From Eremophila alpestris peregrina (Eukaryota; Chordata; Aves; Passeriformes; Alaudidae), in the NCBI GenBank assembly GCA_009792885.1, contig WMCF01000080.1:2364501-2428500 (forward strand): a stretch of 64,000 nt of DNA. The letters run 5' to 3'. Shown one piece after another: positions 25,184 to 38,156 of this stretch. Position 1 is the stretch's first letter. Each line of letters starts with the position of its first letter. The notes under the pieces were generated by a model, which was not told the origin of the DNA, ran no database searches, and saw only the letters and a list, made by a program, of their open reading frames with translations. A program made the translations under genes and the position numbers.

Positions 25184-28100
25184 GCTGTTGATTTTTATTT
25201 GTTCCCTGCATAGATTGACATGTATTTACACTATTCAGGCTCATGTGCAAAAATACAGGTCCACTAAGAGTTCACTACATTTTGACGATTTCTGAAACTT
25301 GCCTTCTCATTGGACTAATGCATTTGATTTAAAACCAACAGGTGGTACATGAAATTACATGGTTGTAATTTCTCTGGCACCTTAGACCTCTTTCCACCTC
25401 AGTACATCTCTTCCTTGTATTCTTTTTTTTCCCATCCTTATGGTAATGAATAGCTTTAGAGCAAACATGGAGTTTTCTGCTGTCTCTGCCACAGAAATAA
25501 GCAGGTGAATTTCATTCATATATGTGAGACAAGAGGCCAGTTTAAATGACTGCAATGTCCCTACCTAAAGTTAGAAACTATCTCATGCCAAGAAACTTGA
25601 ATGGAAACGCAAACAAAAGATAAAAATGGTTGAGTTGAATTTCAAAGAACAGATGCAGGATTATCTTGCTGCAAGACTTTTCTGCTACAAGATATTGTCA
25701 AATCTCTGTTGCTGTATACAATCACTTTTCAACCAAGGGGAAGTTCAAACAACTGTCTCTGCCTTTCTTCCTCTACATTTCAAAGCACAACTGCTGTTTG
25801 TGGGAAGGAACTTCCTGACTCTTCCTGGTGTAGGGAAGAATTTTTCTCTTTTGTACTTGATTATGTCTCCAATATTTCAGCAGTACATGAGAGGATGGAT
25901 AATTATCACTTCATTTCTAAGTGTTCAGAAAATCATTTCAGTGATACTAGAGTAACAAAAGTTTTCCTGTCAGTCAGTGCTCAAGGGCTGGGGAAGAAAG
26001 ACAAGAAAATTACAGGTCCAAATGGAAAAAGAGGTAAATGTTGCGATATAGTTCCATGATATAATTTTGAGGTTTTCCCCTCTCTTCTTGATAACAAATA
26101 ATAACAAAAACACCTCTATAAAGTCACAGATAAAACTAGATTATAGCCAATGCATAATTTCCCAGTTAAATCTTGTTACTGCATCAAACCCAGAGTTCAG
26201 TAAACCACTTGCCCTTTCAACAAATCTACCTTCTATTACACAGCACTCTTTAGGCTGAGAGGAAGACTTTCACAAGACCACTTCTGGAAGAGTGAGGAAG
26301 ACAGCCTAAGATCACTGGGGTACTAAGTGCCAAATTTTCAAATTTATTTTCATATATATGGTTTGTGTCTACTATAGTACTTTGTTTCAGCAGAAAAATG
26401 TTACTCTGAGACAAAAAATCTCTTTATGCAGCTAGTGACTGCATACTATTTCATTTTTGATATTTGTGAAAATGGTTTTTTTTTGGAGGAGGACACTAGC
26501 ACTGATCTTGTGATATGGACCCTCACTGAATGCACCCAGCCTCCTATAGGGCTTCAGGGGTGTAACTGAGCATTACACAGCCTCAAACACATCTCTGCTA
26601 GAAAAATTTGATCCAGTGGACAGGTCTAAATATGATCTGAAGTGAAATCCCCAAACAGCATGCAGCACAGATGCCAGGGTCTCAGTACAAGTCTCTCCAG
26701 TCTCCTGATCAGGTAATCACTCAAATGGGAAGAGAGGCCTTTAAACTCAATCACCTGTCCAGACCAGATTCAGTAATGAATCAAGACTGGGCTTTTCAGA
26801 GCTTTGTCCTGCTCAAGTAAAGGCTTGAAAATCTCCAAAGACAGACTCCATAACTTCTCTGAGAAAACTAGTCCAATTTTGATCCTTAATATTGTGTCGA
26901 AATGCTAATTCATGTAAACATAGCCATGGGAACAGACAGGCATTAGGACTGTTTGTGACAGGAACAAAATTTGTATGTCAGGGCCCTTTTTTCATTACCT
27001 TTATTCTCCTCATAAAATAGCAATGGTTACTTCTTTTTGTCAAGTGTACTGCTGTGGGGGTGTAATTGAGCTTGTGTTTTACCTTCTGTAAGGTGCATCA
27101 TTGCAGAGGATTTATGTAGTCCACTTTTGCATCTACTTGTGACAGTTAATTTTCTCTGCACACCTTTGAATAATGCCATCAATAATGCCACTGCACAAAT
27201 GGTCATCTCTTTCAGTGGAAGTTAAGGTTAGGCAAGTATTTGTCAAGAATGTTGTAAGTTTAGTGTCCCTGCCTCAGGCAAAGGACTAATCAAATTTTTT
27301 AACTAATTTTCCTGCCTTTATTTTGAGTCTCAGATTTACCACTGGTACACAAACATGATTTTAGCTGAAACTATAGCATAAAGAATAAAGATGTTTTGCA
27401 GCATGCAGCAGTATTTTATGACTTTGAAGGTCGTGTTTATGTAAAGTACAAGGTTAATAACGGAGTTTTTTTTTAACAACCACTTGCATTCAGTATATGA
27501 AGTAGTCATGTACACCAGCACAAGACAAGGCACATCTGTACTTCTCTGCTCCTCTTTCAGTGGGCATTTTAGAGGAAAAGTAATGAAATTATCTATCTTG
27601 TTAAACACTCATTCACATTTCTTTTTGTGCATGATGGGTTTCCCACAACTGCTGTATAAAGTACCAATTGAAACTCACCGTATGCTTCTACAAAATACGA
27701 ACAGTGCTAAATACTTTAAAGTGAATTGATTTCCAGTGAAAGTGTTTTAACCTCCTTTTAGGTCAAGAAATAACAATTTTCCAAGCTCACTGTAACATAA
27801 GAATTAATACTGAGGGGCAGGTGTGCACTGCATAATTCATTTAGTCCGTGAAATTTATTGAAAATACTCTCTCTCTGAACTGTACTTGGAGCTTTTATTA
27901 TAAATTTTAAGCGCGGTTTCTTTAACTTGTATTTTAAGTTGTATTCTGAGTTGCTTTCTCTCAGATCACCTAGAGGACTGCAATTTGCAATCTCTTCCTT
28001 TGTTAAGAATATAACAACAGAATGAGCAGCTAAACATGACAGGGGATGCTCATACATACAGAGCTTGGTACATTGCTGAAGCAATTTGCAAGTAAAAAAT

Positions 28101-31100
28101 AACACATTTTCTATGTCTATACACAAAAGTAGAATACTTAGGGGACAGACATTCTGGCTATCATCAAGTAAGGATTTTTTTGTGCTGAAATTCTATTCCT
28201 AGATGCATTGCATTTAGGACCCACTACACTGAAGAGTAACAGCACAAAGAGAGGACTGTTGACCTCATAAACAGCTGGTGGTACAAGGAGAGAAATAATT
28301 TATAGTAGTTTTTCAAGTGACTCTTACCATTCTAGCATTAGAAGACTTCATTCCACACATCAGTGAAATATTTTTACTAGTTCTCTTACATCCTTATCAT
28401 CCTTATTAATCCTTGAATATATTTTATTTCCTTCATAAAATACCCATTTGTTTTTCACCCTCAAAATATTTATTCCTAGGGATGAACATCAACAAAAGTC
28501 TTTGAGATCAGGTGTATAGTATAACACATGGCTCTCTACTAGTAACAGTTTTTGAATTGATTAGATGGCACCATTTATTTCTTTTTACTAATGAAATAAA
28601 TTAGCAACTGCAGCCTCTTGTCTGTGGCCATTCGTTCGACAGACAGCTGGCTCATTGCACAATACACTTTACATATTTTTAACTCTAGACTTGCACAAAC
28701 TTCAAATTTATGGGCAAATATTCAAAAATATGTAAATGAGCCTGTGAAGGTGTATAGGAGTTGGCCAGCTGACTTCCAGTAGCAATTTTAAAATTCTTTC
28801 CTGAAAATGTTTGGGGTTTTTTCCTCTAGGTCCTTTTTTCCCTTTCTGGTTATGCTTATAATAAAAAATGATGTTTAAAAAAATCAGTTATAGGTCAAGT
28901 AATGGTGTGGTAGACCTTGTGAATTGTCTTGTTGCAGAGACAATGTTCCCATTATGGAATTACTTTAGATCTCTTATTTCACATATATTAAAACACAAAA
29001 TTAAACATCAAGACCAACAGGTCAATAGAAATGTAAACACCAATCTTCAATACTTGAAAGTCAATTGCATCATAGTTGTTTAATTGCACAAAAACTCTAT
29101 ATTGTATGCAGAATTTGTGTGGATTCTTTGTAGAATAAATCACAGCAGGAGGGCCAAAATCTGGCCCAATATTTTGGTATAAATTTCTGCACTTCTTCAC
29201 AAGCTTCATATTGACAACAGTGGACTTTGTTAGGCTGTTTTCTTTCCCTCTGTAAGGTATCTGACATTTTGTTCCTTCACCCAAAAAACGCCACAAAAAC
29301 TTATTATCTCAAGAAGAATTGCTAATTTGCTGTTCCAATCTCAGTCTTTTTCTTAATATATAACATACATTCCTTATTCCTGATGAGGATCCTTAGTCTG
29401 TTGTATTTTTGTTTATTATTATGTGATGGTATCTCATCCTGTCTACTTTAGACTTGCATGTGTTCATCTAAAAAGAAAATAGATCTAATTCTTTATCTCT
29501 AAGAAAATAAGTAGAAGAGTGACTTGTTCTAGGAAATCAGACTGTTGTCATTGCAAACTGGATTAAAATCTCCCATAAGTAAGAAAGAGGAAGAATGAGC
29601 TTTCATGTACCTTAAAAGTCTCTTGAACTTCCTTTGTAAAATGTGAGCTCTGAATTGAGGATACTTGCCTGTCAATGAAATATCAGTAAAGGCTGAAGAT
29701 ACCCATTATTGAAAGAAAGTGAGAATATAGTCTGTTATTTCATGAAAAATGTCCCTGCTTTTAATCTGTATCTATTTGCCTGCTGTTTCCGAGATCCACT
29801 GCTGTACACCCGCACATACCTACAAAGTAGTCAAAACATATGTAAATATATTTTCAAGCCACAAGCTGAACTCACTGAAAGTTGCTCTGCCTGTAGATCA
29901 AATCTGGCAGTTCTTAGTCAAAACTTTCTGTAGTCATTTCAGATTCTTTCTTGCCTAAAGACTAAGTGTGGACTACAGATAATGGATCTTTTATTATATT
30001 CTTCTGGTGAGAGCCATTTTTTCATACCTCTTCTAAAATTGCTAAATTTTAGCTCACTGATTAATTTCAAAAGCTCTAGTATTAAAAGGAGTTGTCATTA
30101 TAGCCTAATGTACTTGAAATACTTCCTCAGCTTTTAAAATGTTGCCTTGCCTATCTCCTTTGAAATGAACAATTAATTAAAAGCATTGCTATGCACACTT
30201 CCAAGTACTATGAACTTGTCTGAAAAAAATTTGGTTCACCTTTTTCCCCTGACTCACCTGTGATGTTCAGTTTCCACCAAATTTCATGATGAACAAAGTA
30301 ATCAATATGCATAAAAAGATAACAATGGAAGGAAGAAATGTAAACCAAACACAAATCTACTATTTCGAATGTACTACGTGATTCCCGGATGTGGCACATT
30401 GCAAAGTGGATGTAAAACACCACTTGGAATTTGGAAATCAGATACAAGATTTCTTTTACAGAGAATGTGCTTGAATGTCAACTTTTTGCACTACTGGAGA
30501 AACAGGACTGTAGCAGAACCAGCAGCAGAGCCAAGGATCCAGCCTGGATACTGAGGCTACTGCTAAAGAAGAAAGTTTATCCATACTATTTAATGGTTGG
30601 CATCTTCCTGCAGCCTCGCAAATGTTCACTTCCCAAATAACTTCCAAGTGTGGCAACATGAGGCAAGGGTTGCTTTGAATACAAGTGCAGGTGAGCCCAA
30701 CCTGTCCTCAGAGAAAATGGAAGGAGGTACCCATCCTAGTGGAAGTATTGCAATGCACTTGTAACTGGGGCCAAAAACAGAGCACGCCCTGGTTTTTTAG
30801 CAGGAGGAGAGTGAGATGACACAGAGAAAGGCAAATAAACCAGTAGAGACATCTTACCTTTGGAGCTAGTATTAAGTAGTAGCATATAATGCAGTCTCAG
30901 GCTATTTTTGACTGTGTTTTAATGAAAATATTTGAAAATCACCTTTCTGGAGCTGGTATATTTCTCCATTTACTGAGATATATTTTGAGATTGACTTTGA
31001 TCTTACCAACTATACATTAAACCCAAAGCTATACCTTAATGGACTGACATGAGTGAAGTGACTCCCAATGAAATTTCAATGTATAAGCACTCCAGCACAG

Positions 31101-34100
31101 AGTTAAAGAATAATCAGTAATGGTATACAAAAGTATACTATTATATACCAAAATTTCAGGAAGGATTCTTAGCTTAGGACAACAAAAGCTTGTTTAACAC
31201 ACCGAGCTGAACTACATTTTCATAGGAATGCTGGTATTTAATACAATGCAAATAAATAAATTTTCATTCTACTATATTAACAACAATTAGGTCTACTACA
31301 ATAATAATTGTGCACTTGTCCTGTTTTATCCAATTGTTTTCAAATTACAGTAACTGCACTTTTTCTACATACAGACATTGCTTCCAAGAAAAAAACAAAA
31401 CACTGTCAAACTTTTTATGCCAGTTAAATGCATATGTATGTATTTTAAAATATGTATTCAATATCTTCTCCCAGAGATTGTCTGACTTTTTGGGTTTTCT
31501 TGGTGTGTATGGTTTCCAGGTAGATGGGCAAGGAACTCCTCATTTGAGGTCTGCAGAAAATCAGCAACTGACCATCACTGAGAGTCAGGATGAAAAACTG
31601 TTTTACATGGATTGATGGAATGCCTTCTCAAGTTTACATTTTTCTACAGCAATAGAAAAAACCTATAAGATACATAATACCATGAAGAAATAGCAATAAA
31701 AAAGGACACTTCTTTCTACGTAGATTTCTTTCATTTATTGCCAGCTTATCAAGAAATGACCTATCTAAAACCTCTAGTAAATAATAGGAGATAAAATGAG
31801 CCTTAATGCATCATAATATTGAGGTAGGGCATGAAAAAAAAGGCTTTGCTCTTTGCTAGATACACTTAGCAGCAAAATTATTAAAATTTCATACCTCAAA
31901 ACTGTTATGGCCAGACCTACCACTTTTTTAAGTAGCTCTTCAACCATTTATTTTCTCACAATCACTTTGATGTCCAAAAGTGGATAGTGTTTATTGCAAA
32001 GTAGGGCTTCAGAAGAGGCAATATTTAGAATATAAAAAAAGGTTTTTTCTTTCTTATGTTAGCGATTCTGGATTCTCTCTCTATTTGTTCCTGCATAAGA
32101 AAAAAATAACCCTACTGGGTTCCCTGATTGCACATAGCTGGAATTATCTCTCTCTCAGGAAAAAAAAAAGGGTTTACAATTATCATCCTATATTTTATTC
32201 TAATTGAACAGAATGGCACTTTTTTAGCTGAGTGAATTTTCAGAACAAACTGAAATCTGTGTAGAAGTATTGCACTGCAAGACTTACAAATTTTCCCTAT
32301 AAAAATAGCTAAATTACTAAATTTAGCTTGACAAAGCCTTTAAGATCCCTCAGTGTGGAATTTGAATCTGTTAGCAATGCAGAAGACCACAGCTCATGGT
32401 CCTTTGAAGTCCCTAAGTGGCTTCTGTAGAACAATTAGCTCAAGCTCTCTCCAGTGGTTCTGCAATGAAGCCTGTTTACACCTGAATATTAGGAGAATGG
32501 GGAAGTAAATGCATAAGGAAAATTTAGAGGTAACAATGGCCTTGGCAACTTTAAGTGCTATGAGAGCGTTGATGGTGCAGTTGCAGAATCCTTGTTACTA
32601 CAGTTTGGTCATGGCTTCTATTTGTTGCTGGAGGAAATTCAGAAATTGTCAAAAAAAGCAGATTACTAGTGAGGACATATTTAGCTGAAGTAAATAATCA
32701 TTGATTGCTATGGGTATCAAAGATGAGACTGGTATCCCTGATATCTTAGGGGACAGTTGTAAGGTTGTGTTCTTAACCTGGAAAATTAGAAATCCTGATG
32801 TTCCAGTAAGAAAGGATTTGTGCTATCCAGAAATATCCAAAATGGTGGCTGGATTGATATAAGCATTTCACATACCCATCACTAATGGGACTCCTCACCC
32901 TCTCACATGAGCAAGCAGGGTGTTCTTCCTTAAAAAACTCTCATACAGACAGCAGTACACTTGTTGAAATGCATGGCAAAAATGAAAAAGGAGAAGCTCA
33001 AAATAACATCACCCAAAAAAGACAAAAAAAATGCCTCTATGGCAAGACCATGCAAATCAGTGTTCTATAAGGAAGGAATTTCTCCAGGTTGAGCCTGCTG
33101 CCTTATTTAAGTGGATAGTCATGGTGTTGGGTGCCAAGTACAGTATCTGTCAATAAGTTAGATACCTGATACTGCTGCCAGATGTAGTACATTAAACCAC
33201 TTCAAAGCCTTTATCTATTTCCTGATGGATATGGTATCCTACTGCTACCGGAAATTCTTTGCAGTAGACAAAGAATTAGACAGAAAAGAATCCATAAAGC
33301 AGCAAACATCAACAACACAAAACTATTTTTTAATTAATAGCTTCATTTCTTTCTTATATTTAGATGTAGAGATAGCATTGGTTAAGTCCTGCTGAAATGA
33401 TCTGTAGAAATAAAATACTTGGACCTAAAATAGTTGGACTTTTTCAGAGAACTCTTTTTTGCCCACATTTAATAGTGCTCATGATGTAAATGTTTGAGAG
33501 CTAGGACACAAAAAACAAATATTAAAATCAAGTCAAAAGGAAACACTGGATGCCTGAACTAATATAGTTTTCTAATTCAATATAATTTACTAGCATAAGA
33601 CATTTTTAGTCCAAAATTATTCTCTCAGTCTCACATTTGGTACAAATTTTCAGTCACCATTCTTGTTAACACATGCTGCAACAAGTCACACTGGACATCA
33701 AAAATTTTCTTAGAAATTAGTCATCATAACCCACATGGCTGACATTTAAGAAGTTATATGTGGAGTTTTCCAGATTAGGTTTTTTTCTGGTTTTCACATA
33801 AGATGACAGACTGATAGATGGTCTTATTTTAACATCAGAGAAAAAAAGAGTATATGTACTATTGGCAGGTACACTAATCTTTAATAAAACACAGCAGAAA
33901 CTTCAGCTGGTAATGACCACATTGTCTGAAATGTAGTGGGTTGTGGTGGCCATTTTCAGTAGTCATGAGCTGGAAGGAGACAAAATTCCACAGAACAATT
34001 ACTGAATCTTCTACTCTAGCAGTTCAGGCAATTTCTGCACTGAGTGTTATAAACAGTACAATAAAATAAAAAATCCTTAAGTCTACCTAGAGTCTTATGG

Positions 34101-34389
34101 ATTAGTTACCTGAGCCTAAATATTATCCTTAAAGGTGAGTTTCTTGCCTGAAAACCTATGGAAATGTTTGCTTTTCCTTTTGAAACTTACAGTATTTCTT
34201 CTTTGGGTAAGCAGATAATAACACTGAGGGAAATCAGAAATGAAAGGTTAATAGAAAATCCAAGGTATGAAATCTACAAAAGATACTTTTGGCTTAAATT
34301 AAAATGTTTTGTAAGCATGGGTAGATGTATAGAAACAAGCAAGAGAGAAGACAAATGCAGATAGTAATAGGAGAAAAAGGCCTCTGAAA
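25184..34389. other. Long repeat-poor AT-rich stretch
   Basis: About 9.2 kb with no recognised gene or young transposon. Open frames are short and unconvincing. An exon-like segment at 30614-30690 is listed separately, as is a small palindrome near 31121-31150 in the findings. The sequence around 28570-28760 is complex and could be conserved non-coding DNA. Confidence 0.5.
30614..30690 (+). other. Candidate internal exon (77 bp), unidentified
   Basis: The acceptor 'ggcatcttcctgcag' ends at 30613 and is followed by 77 bases ending in the donor GTGCAG|GTGAGC. One frame is open throughout (codons starting at 30615: CTC GCA AAT GTT CAC). The other frame I checked, starting at the first base, stops within nine codons. 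The length is not a multiple of three. No known protein is recognised. Decoy exons of this quality occur by chance in large introns. Confidence 0.22.
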
Positions 34390-34512
34390 GCACAGACTGG
34401 ACATTCTCCTGTAAAACCTGCTCTAGCTGATCCTGTCTTAGCAGGGCAGTTGTACTAGATGATCCCCAAAGGTCCCTTGAAAGCCTAACCCTTCTATGAT
34501 TCTATGATTCTG
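34390..34512 (+). mobile_element. CR1 LINE 3'-end fragment
   Basis: 'acctgctctagctgatcctg' is followed by 'gtactagatgatcccc' and 'aggtcccttgaaagcctaac', then two TTCTATGA-type tail units. This is the last 110 bases or so of a CR1 element in plus orientation, strongly 5'-truncated. Confidence 0.85.
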
Positions 34513-34560
34513 GTGGAAAGACTGCACTAAAAAAAGTATACAAAACAAATAAGCACAGAA

Positions 34561-34564
34561 TATG

Positions 34565-34609
<45 letters not shown>

Positions 34610-34610
34610 A
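34561..34610. repeat. (TATATG)n microsatellite
   Basis: About eight near-perfect hexamer units, lying 50 bases after the CR1 tail. It is not part of the CR1 tail repeat itself but could have grown from A/T-rich flanking sequence. Confidence 0.92.
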
Positions 34611-34688
34611 GTCAGAGGCCTTAAATGTAATGGTATATAATTTTAGGTAGAAATACCTAGAAAACCAACACTGTTCACAGAAGTACAG

Positions 34689-35756
34689 AATGGTGGATTG
34701 ACTCTGGCCTGATGCCAGCTGCCCACCAAAGCAACTCTATTCTTCCTTTCCTCCACCGGGGAGGGCAGAGAAAATACAATCAAAGGCTAATGAGTTGAGG
34801 AAAAGACACGGAGAGATCTGTCTCCAATTACTGTTACTGGAAAAAAGTACTTGACTCAGGGAAGTTAGTTTCTTTATTACCAAAAGAAAATAGAGTAGGG
34901 AAATGGGAAATATAACCAAATCTTAAAACTCCTTCTCCCCATTACTCCTTTCCTTCTGGACTCAATGTCTCTCATGATTTTCTCTACCACCCACCCTCCA
35001 ACAGCACAAGGGGATGGGAAATGTGGTCAGTTCATCATACACTGTCTCTGCTGCTCCTTCCTTTTCATTTTATTGCCCTGCTCCAATATGCAGTTCCTCC
35101 CACAGGAGACAGTCCTCCAGCAGCTTTGTCAACACGGGTCCTTCTTTCCATGGGCTGGAGGTGTACATGAACTGCTCCAGCATGAGTCCTGTCCATGGGA
35201 TGCAGTCCTTCAGGAACAGACTGCCCCAGCATGAGTCCCTCAGAGGGGTCACAAGTTCCACCAGTAAATCTGTGCTCCTCTTTCCATGGTCCACAGGTCC
35301 TGTCAGGCTCTTCTCTCTACAAAGTCAGAGCCTTCTTCAGGCAGTCACCTGCTTTGACCTGAGGTCCTCCACGGGCTGCAGGCAGGTTTGTGCTCCACTG
35401 TGGATGTCCATGGGTTGCAGAAGGACAGCCTGCCTATTGCTGATCTTCAGATCAAGCTGCAGGGGAATCTCTGTTCTGGCACACGGAGAGCTTTATCCCA
35501 CTCCTTCTCCACCAGTCTGGGTGTCTGCAGGGTGGTTTCTCTCATACATTCTCCCTCCACTCTCTGGCTGCTGCCCCACTGCACCTTCTTAAATGCATTA
35601 CCCCAGAACCACTACTTCAGTCACTGATGGGCTCAGCCTTGGCCAGTGATGGGTCCCTCCTGGAGCTGGCTGTCACTGGCTCTGTTGGACATAGGGGAAA
35701 GTTCTGGCTACATCTCACCTGCAGTCCCTTTACTACTTGTCATGCAAACCCAATAG
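34689..35756 (-). mobile_element. Solo LTR of an avian endogenous retrovirus, family 1, near full length
   Basis: It is read on the minus strand. The 5' end lies near 35756 (complement of 'catgcaaacccaata') and the 3' end at about 34689 (complement of 'tggtggattgactctgg'). It contains the complement of a TTTAAG TATA-like box near 35588 and a polyadenylation signal AATAAA at 34878-34873. The central part (about 35090-35470) is a chain of degenerate units, each with words like 'catgggctgcagtcc' and 'ctccagcatgagtcc', which the copy at 24661 lacks. Plus-strand frames of up to 192 codons here come from this GC-richer antisense sequence and are not genes. 'acag' flanks both ends, only a weak hint of a target duplication. 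Confidence 0.82.
34873..34878 (-). terminator. LTR polyadenylation signal
   Basis: TTTATT on plus reads AATAAA on minus, in the expected part of the LTR downstream of its TATA-like box. Confidence 0.5.
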
Positions 35757-38156
35757 ACAGAGCAACAGTAATGGGTTTGGCAAAGATGATGTACTGTTAA
35801 AGCAAAGAACAGGAGATAATAATAATTACACGTTTATTTCTAAAAGCGTTGCTCAGATTTAACTAAAATATCAAAGTAAGACTAAACGAGGTTGGTTGAG
35901 CCCAATTACTGTTGTGCTTTATTACACCAGCAAACTGAAAAAGATACAAGTATGTACTGGGACCTTTACCAGCATTGCAATCTGCAATGGTTGTCCCACA
36001 GCCACATTACATTTGTTTTCCAGATTTTCTGATCATTATTAATTCACCTCTCTTGATTAAAAAGGAGTTGTCATAGATGAAATCACAGATGTTATTATCC
36101 ATACCCGAAGGTAAATTCAGTTCCAAAAGGAGTGGAAGTGCACTGAGACTCGCAGATCATTTATTCTCATAATTAGAAACCTTTTTATGATCTGTGACAC
36201 ACACAGGCACGTGCACTGAACTTCAAGACATAGATTGCTATCCTTTAAATGTTTCTTACATGGAAAGAATTCATAAGGAGGTAACTAAGCAAGATTATTA
36301 TGGTGTTTCCTGCCCTCTCAGTATGTCTAAAAATGAAAGCCTCTTTGAGGGGGCTCAGTTACCTTCTAAGGGAAATGCCAGAGGAATTTTAATAGCCATT
36401 AAGAGTCTCAACTACAATGCAAAAGTTGATGTAATGTATTGGTCCTAATACAGAGCCTTTTCCCATCATAGCAGAATAGTCTGTTACTCTTACACGTGTA
36501 TTATGTCTATTTTCCACCTCCTTTACAAAATTTAAGTCTGTGATGTTCTCATCAAGGGGAATGATGATGGAGTTACAGAGGTCTGTGATTAAATTTGCTC
36601 AGCAGCAATCTGTAAATAACCTGCAGCATACTGTTTCCATTTTTTGTTTCACTCTGTAACCTGCAGTGAGTGTTGACTTCCAAGTACTGTTCAGCAAAAA
36701 GGAAAAGCACACAGATGACTGATTGGTCCTTGTATTCTGAAATGAAAAATGATGAACAGAAAGTCGTCAGAGGAAACCCCAGAAAAGAAACCAATTTCAA
36801 ACCAATACATCTCCCCTACCTATTCACTGCCTGACTACTGCAAATAGCCATTGTGCTGTGCCTTGTCCTCGTCATAGGTCAATGAGGAAAACTGCCATGT
36901 ATTTAGGGGAAAGCTGATGGTTGAACACATTGATCTCTGCAGAGTGTGGAGGCACACCAAAATGACTGTCCACTCATGAGTGACTAGAATCAATAATGCT
37001 AGAGCCCCGTGTTCTCTTTATCTGTTTTTTTTCTTGCTCATAGGTTGAGCTGAGTCTTTCACTGGGCTTTGACAGATCACAGAGAACAGGGCTTCTTCTT
37101 GACACCCCTACTGTACCAGCCAGACTTCACTGTTGGCAGGTGATTCAAAAGCTGTACTTGTGGGCTGCAGTACAACCTTGACAATACTGGGATAATCCAG
37201 GGACGCCACAGGTGAAAGCAACTTTTTAATGGTCTGCAAGTAGGTGTTTCCAGACCACATGGCATGTTTATTTTCTGAGATCTCATAATTCTTCAAGGAC
37301 TGAAGAGCTGCTTCTTCTCAGTGGAGCCTGGAAGGAGGAAGCATTTGGAGATCTTTCTCACCCGCCTCTGGCAGTTTTTCATTTCTGTTCTTTGTGCATT
37401 TGTATTCATGGAATTTGTTATTGTTGCTTAACTTCCCAGAGAATTGTTGGACTGAAGCACCTCTCTTCATTTCTCTAACTAGTGCCATTTGACCTACTAG
37501 ACAATTTAATCCAGCCTCCACTATTGAATGGATTTTCTCACAAGTGGCAATCTCTAGCAGGGTCACTTTGAGAGGAAACAGCACTGCATGTTACCTTGCA
37601 CCATAATGAGGGCAATTTCAAAAGGCATTCAATCAAAAGAAAGGGTGTTTTCTGCAAAAGGCTTGTGTCCTAGGTTTTCACTTGTCCTTATTGGTGGCTG
37701 AAGCTATTGAAAAAACCTCAATCCATGACTCGTAATAGTCAGTTTTAATTTTTTTTTAGTAAAAGTTGCAGAACAACAAGGGTACTCTTAGCAGCCACTT
37801 TAGAATTCTGCAAGTTTAAGGGGAGCTGAATTGCTCCTAAGCAAACAGGCGGATTCCTGTTTGCTCAAAAAGTCCTGTTCAGAAAATTCTTGTTTGCCTC
37901 TGACATATAAATAGATAAGAAGGGATGGATGAAGCAGGAAAGCCAGGCAATTGTCAGTGTACTATTCATATGTCTGTTTTTCATGTCACTGGAAAGCTTC
38001 AGTTTGCACAGTGTATCAGAGATTACAATTACCCCTCTACTGTAACAATACCTTGTCTCTATAATTGCTTATCAACTATCCTTTGACATTCATGCTATAA
38101 GGCCTTGTGTCTTTTCACTGCCTCTGCCTTTCTTCCTCTCTTTTTCTCATTTAAAG
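35757..38156. other. Unique non-coding stretch with an unexplained minus-strand frame
   Basis: About 2.4 kb. No gene is firmly supported. The 37108-37584 segment has a long interrupted minus-strand reading frame, listed separately. Confidence 0.5.
37108..37584 (-). other. Interrupted reading frame of 159 codons, possible pseudogene or exon
   Basis: One minus-strand frame runs from 37584 to 37108 with a single internal stop (TGA at 37320-37318). Its residue make-up is mixed and rather protein-like, for example 'IHSIVEAGLNCLVGQMALV' before the stop and 'MWSGNTYLQTIKKLLSPVAS' after it. There is no good start codon, and a TAA lies just upstream of the first segment. I recognise no domain or homologue, and no poly-A tail that would mark a processed pseudogene. 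Chance is the main alternative. Confidence 0.2.

Noticed and set aside
34070..34140. Donor-like TTAAAG|GTGAGT at about 34134
   Set aside because: No matching acceptor or open frame upstream.
35014..35592. 192-codon plus-strand frame
   Set aside because: It is antisense through the minus-strand solo LTR; GC-richer LTR sequence gives long stop-free runs.
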